A stretch of DNA of 64,000 bases from Allobosea lupini. GTDB taxonomy: Bacteria; Pseudomonadota; Alphaproteobacteria; Rhizobiales; Beijerinckiaceae. The notes beneath the pieces were generated by a model. That model was not told where the DNA came from. It searched no databases and saw only the letters and a program-made list of their open reading frames with translations. The stretch is from contig NZ_FOAN01000001.1 in the NCBI RefSeq assembly GCF_900109525.1, forward strand, positions 434,001 to 498,000, written 5' to 3'. Below are positions 63,171-64,000 of this stretch, piece after piece. The stretch's first letter is position 1. The number at the start of each line of letters is the position of its first letter. Both the position numbers and the translations under genes were made by a program.

Positions 63171-64000
63171 CTAAAGAGCATTGAGAAGTTCACGGATTTC
63201 CTTCAATGCCGTCTCCATGCCGTCGCCGACAGCCCTCGAATGAGCATCATCGTCATTCTTTGGATTCTGCGCCTGAATTCGACTCGTCAGCGGCCGATCA
63301 GTAAAGCCCGAGACCGAGCCGTGGATTTCCTTGTTCGCCATATTGGATGAAAAGATGCGCCGCATGCCGAAGATCGCCAACTCGCTTCGGTTGCCTACCG
63401 TCTGAAAAAAATTCTGCCGCGCCGCAGCCGAATTCGCAAAGGGCCCAAATAGCGGCGTGTTGAGCCGGCCATTGGTCTCGACGGGTGAGTTCTTCGCTTC
63501 GATGGGAAAGAAAGCGGCATCGGCCATCGCCAGATAAGCAACCGGCAAGCCGGCGAAATGCAGGCGCGCCGCAAGATCGACGGCATTGCGCCCGCCCGAA
63601 CTGGACCCCGCGATGCAGATCTTGCCGACCTCACGCCCTTCCAGTTTCTTCTGAATCAAGTTGGAATGGCGGGTCAGGAACGGTATCGAGGCGACGCCGA
63701 TCGAGGCCGTCGTGGCGCTCATACGAAATATCTTCCGCCCGGTCCGACTATAAGGGTCCGCATCGGTAATTGGAAAAGTCGCTTCGTTGTCCTCTTTCGT
63801 CTGTGAGAAAGTCTTGCCGCCATCGTAGATCACGACGATGTCGAGCGTGTTCTCGGTCTTCTCTCGCTTTTCGCGCTCGGCCTTGTCGCGCTTCAGCTTC
63901 TCGCGATCGACCACCGGCAAAACGTCGTCCAAGCTGGAGATCGTCTTCTTGCCGACGACCGGGTCGATGGCGCCCGATCCATTCAGGATTTTTCCATGGG
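63171..64000 (-). CDS. Partial serine-hydrolase-like protein of unknown function (5' end outside window)
   Basis: The frame is open from the right edge of the window to a TAG stop, giving at least 276 residues with the N-terminus missing. A charged helix (REKLKRDKAEREKREKTE) is followed by LDIVVIYDGGKT and, further on, a Ser-hydrolase elbow CIAGSSSGGRNAVDLAARL (GxSxGG) with LPVAYLAMADAAFFP after it, the order expected of an alpha/beta hydrolase. A later catalytic His is not obvious (VSGFTDRP and a DDDAHSRA segment are candidates). Codons use more A and T than the rest of the window, which suggests recent acquisition. Confidence 0.6.
   Translation of the reverse strand, partial: HGKILNGSGAIDPVVGKKTISSLDDVLPVVDREKLKRDKAEREKREKTENTLDIVVIYDGGKTFSQTKEDNEATFPITDADPYSRTGRKIFRMSATTASIGVASIPFLTRHSNLIQKKLEGREVGKICIAGSSSGGRNAVDLAARLHFAGLPVAYLAMADAAFFPIEAKNSPVETNGRLNTPLFGPFANSAAARQNFFQTVGNRSELAIFGMRRIFSSNMANKEIHGSVSGFTDRPLTSRIQAQNPKNDDDAHSRAVGDGMETALKEIRELLNAL

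Overview
The window is a dense, GC-rich bacterial chromosome segment. The gene content and order (rpsF-rpsR-DUF2232-rplI-dnaB-alr-radA-cvpA-purF; lptF-lptG-lptD-pdxA-rsmA; gmk-yicC-mltG-fabF-acpP-fabG-fabD; a single LolC/E-type permease beside lolD and proS) point to an alphaproteobacterium of the Hyphomicrobiales. Bosea or a close relative is my best guess, from the arrangement and the intergenic repeats; this is inference. I see no tRNA, rRNA, CRISPR array, transposase or phage gene.

Layout. (1) 1-3.2 kb: a short protein behind a good match to the general-stress sigma (EcfG) promoter, a SnoaL-like protein, an alpha/beta hydrolase and an M23 murein peptidase. (2) 3.35-18.93 kb: a type VI secretion (T6SS) island in two divergent units. 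The leftward unit is OmpA-like, tssA, tssB, tssC, hcp, tssE, tssF, tssG, clpV; the rightward unit is vgrG, a DUF6931-like gene and tagH. Sheath, tube, baseplate and recycling ATPase are present, but the membrane-complex genes tssJ/K/L/M, a PAAR tip and a recognisable effector are absent, although the island is bounded on both sides by other genes. (3) 18.9-25.4 kb: leftward proS-lolC/E-lolD, coaD and an orphan chemoreceptor, plus a 43-residue membrane ORF. (4) 25.6-30.5 kb: an ABC-F ATPase, then leftward pepA, holC, a small lipoprotein and a DUF2314 protein. (5) 30.65-37.4 kb: a rightward envelope operon lptF-lptG-lptD-pdxA-rsmA, with no surA gene between lptD and pdxA. (6) 37.4-44.4 kb: leftward gmk, yicC, mltG and the fatty acid genes fabF, acpP, fabG, fabD. 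(7) 44.8-54.9 kb: rightward ribosomal, replication and purine genes. (8) 55-62.7 kb: der-nudix, a TPR membrane protein, a divergent TetR/VOC pair, a purine nucleoside permease, queA, and two cyclophilins flanking a TonB-C-like gene. (9) 62.7-64 kb: a less GC-rich tail with an orphan rightward terminator (possible small RNA) and a truncated hydrolase-like gene running off the right edge.

Most of the window is ordinary core genome for envelope biogenesis (LPS export, lipoprotein release, murein hydrolysis, fatty acids), translation and replication. The accessory parts are the T6SS island and the right-hand tail. Intergenic gaps often hold inverted repeats. Some look like dispersed Rhizobiales intergenic elements. 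Others look functional: terminators after rpsR, rplI and the cyclophilin operon, hairpins after hcp and acpP, a TetR operator cluster, and a perfect 21-bp palindrome upstream of proS.
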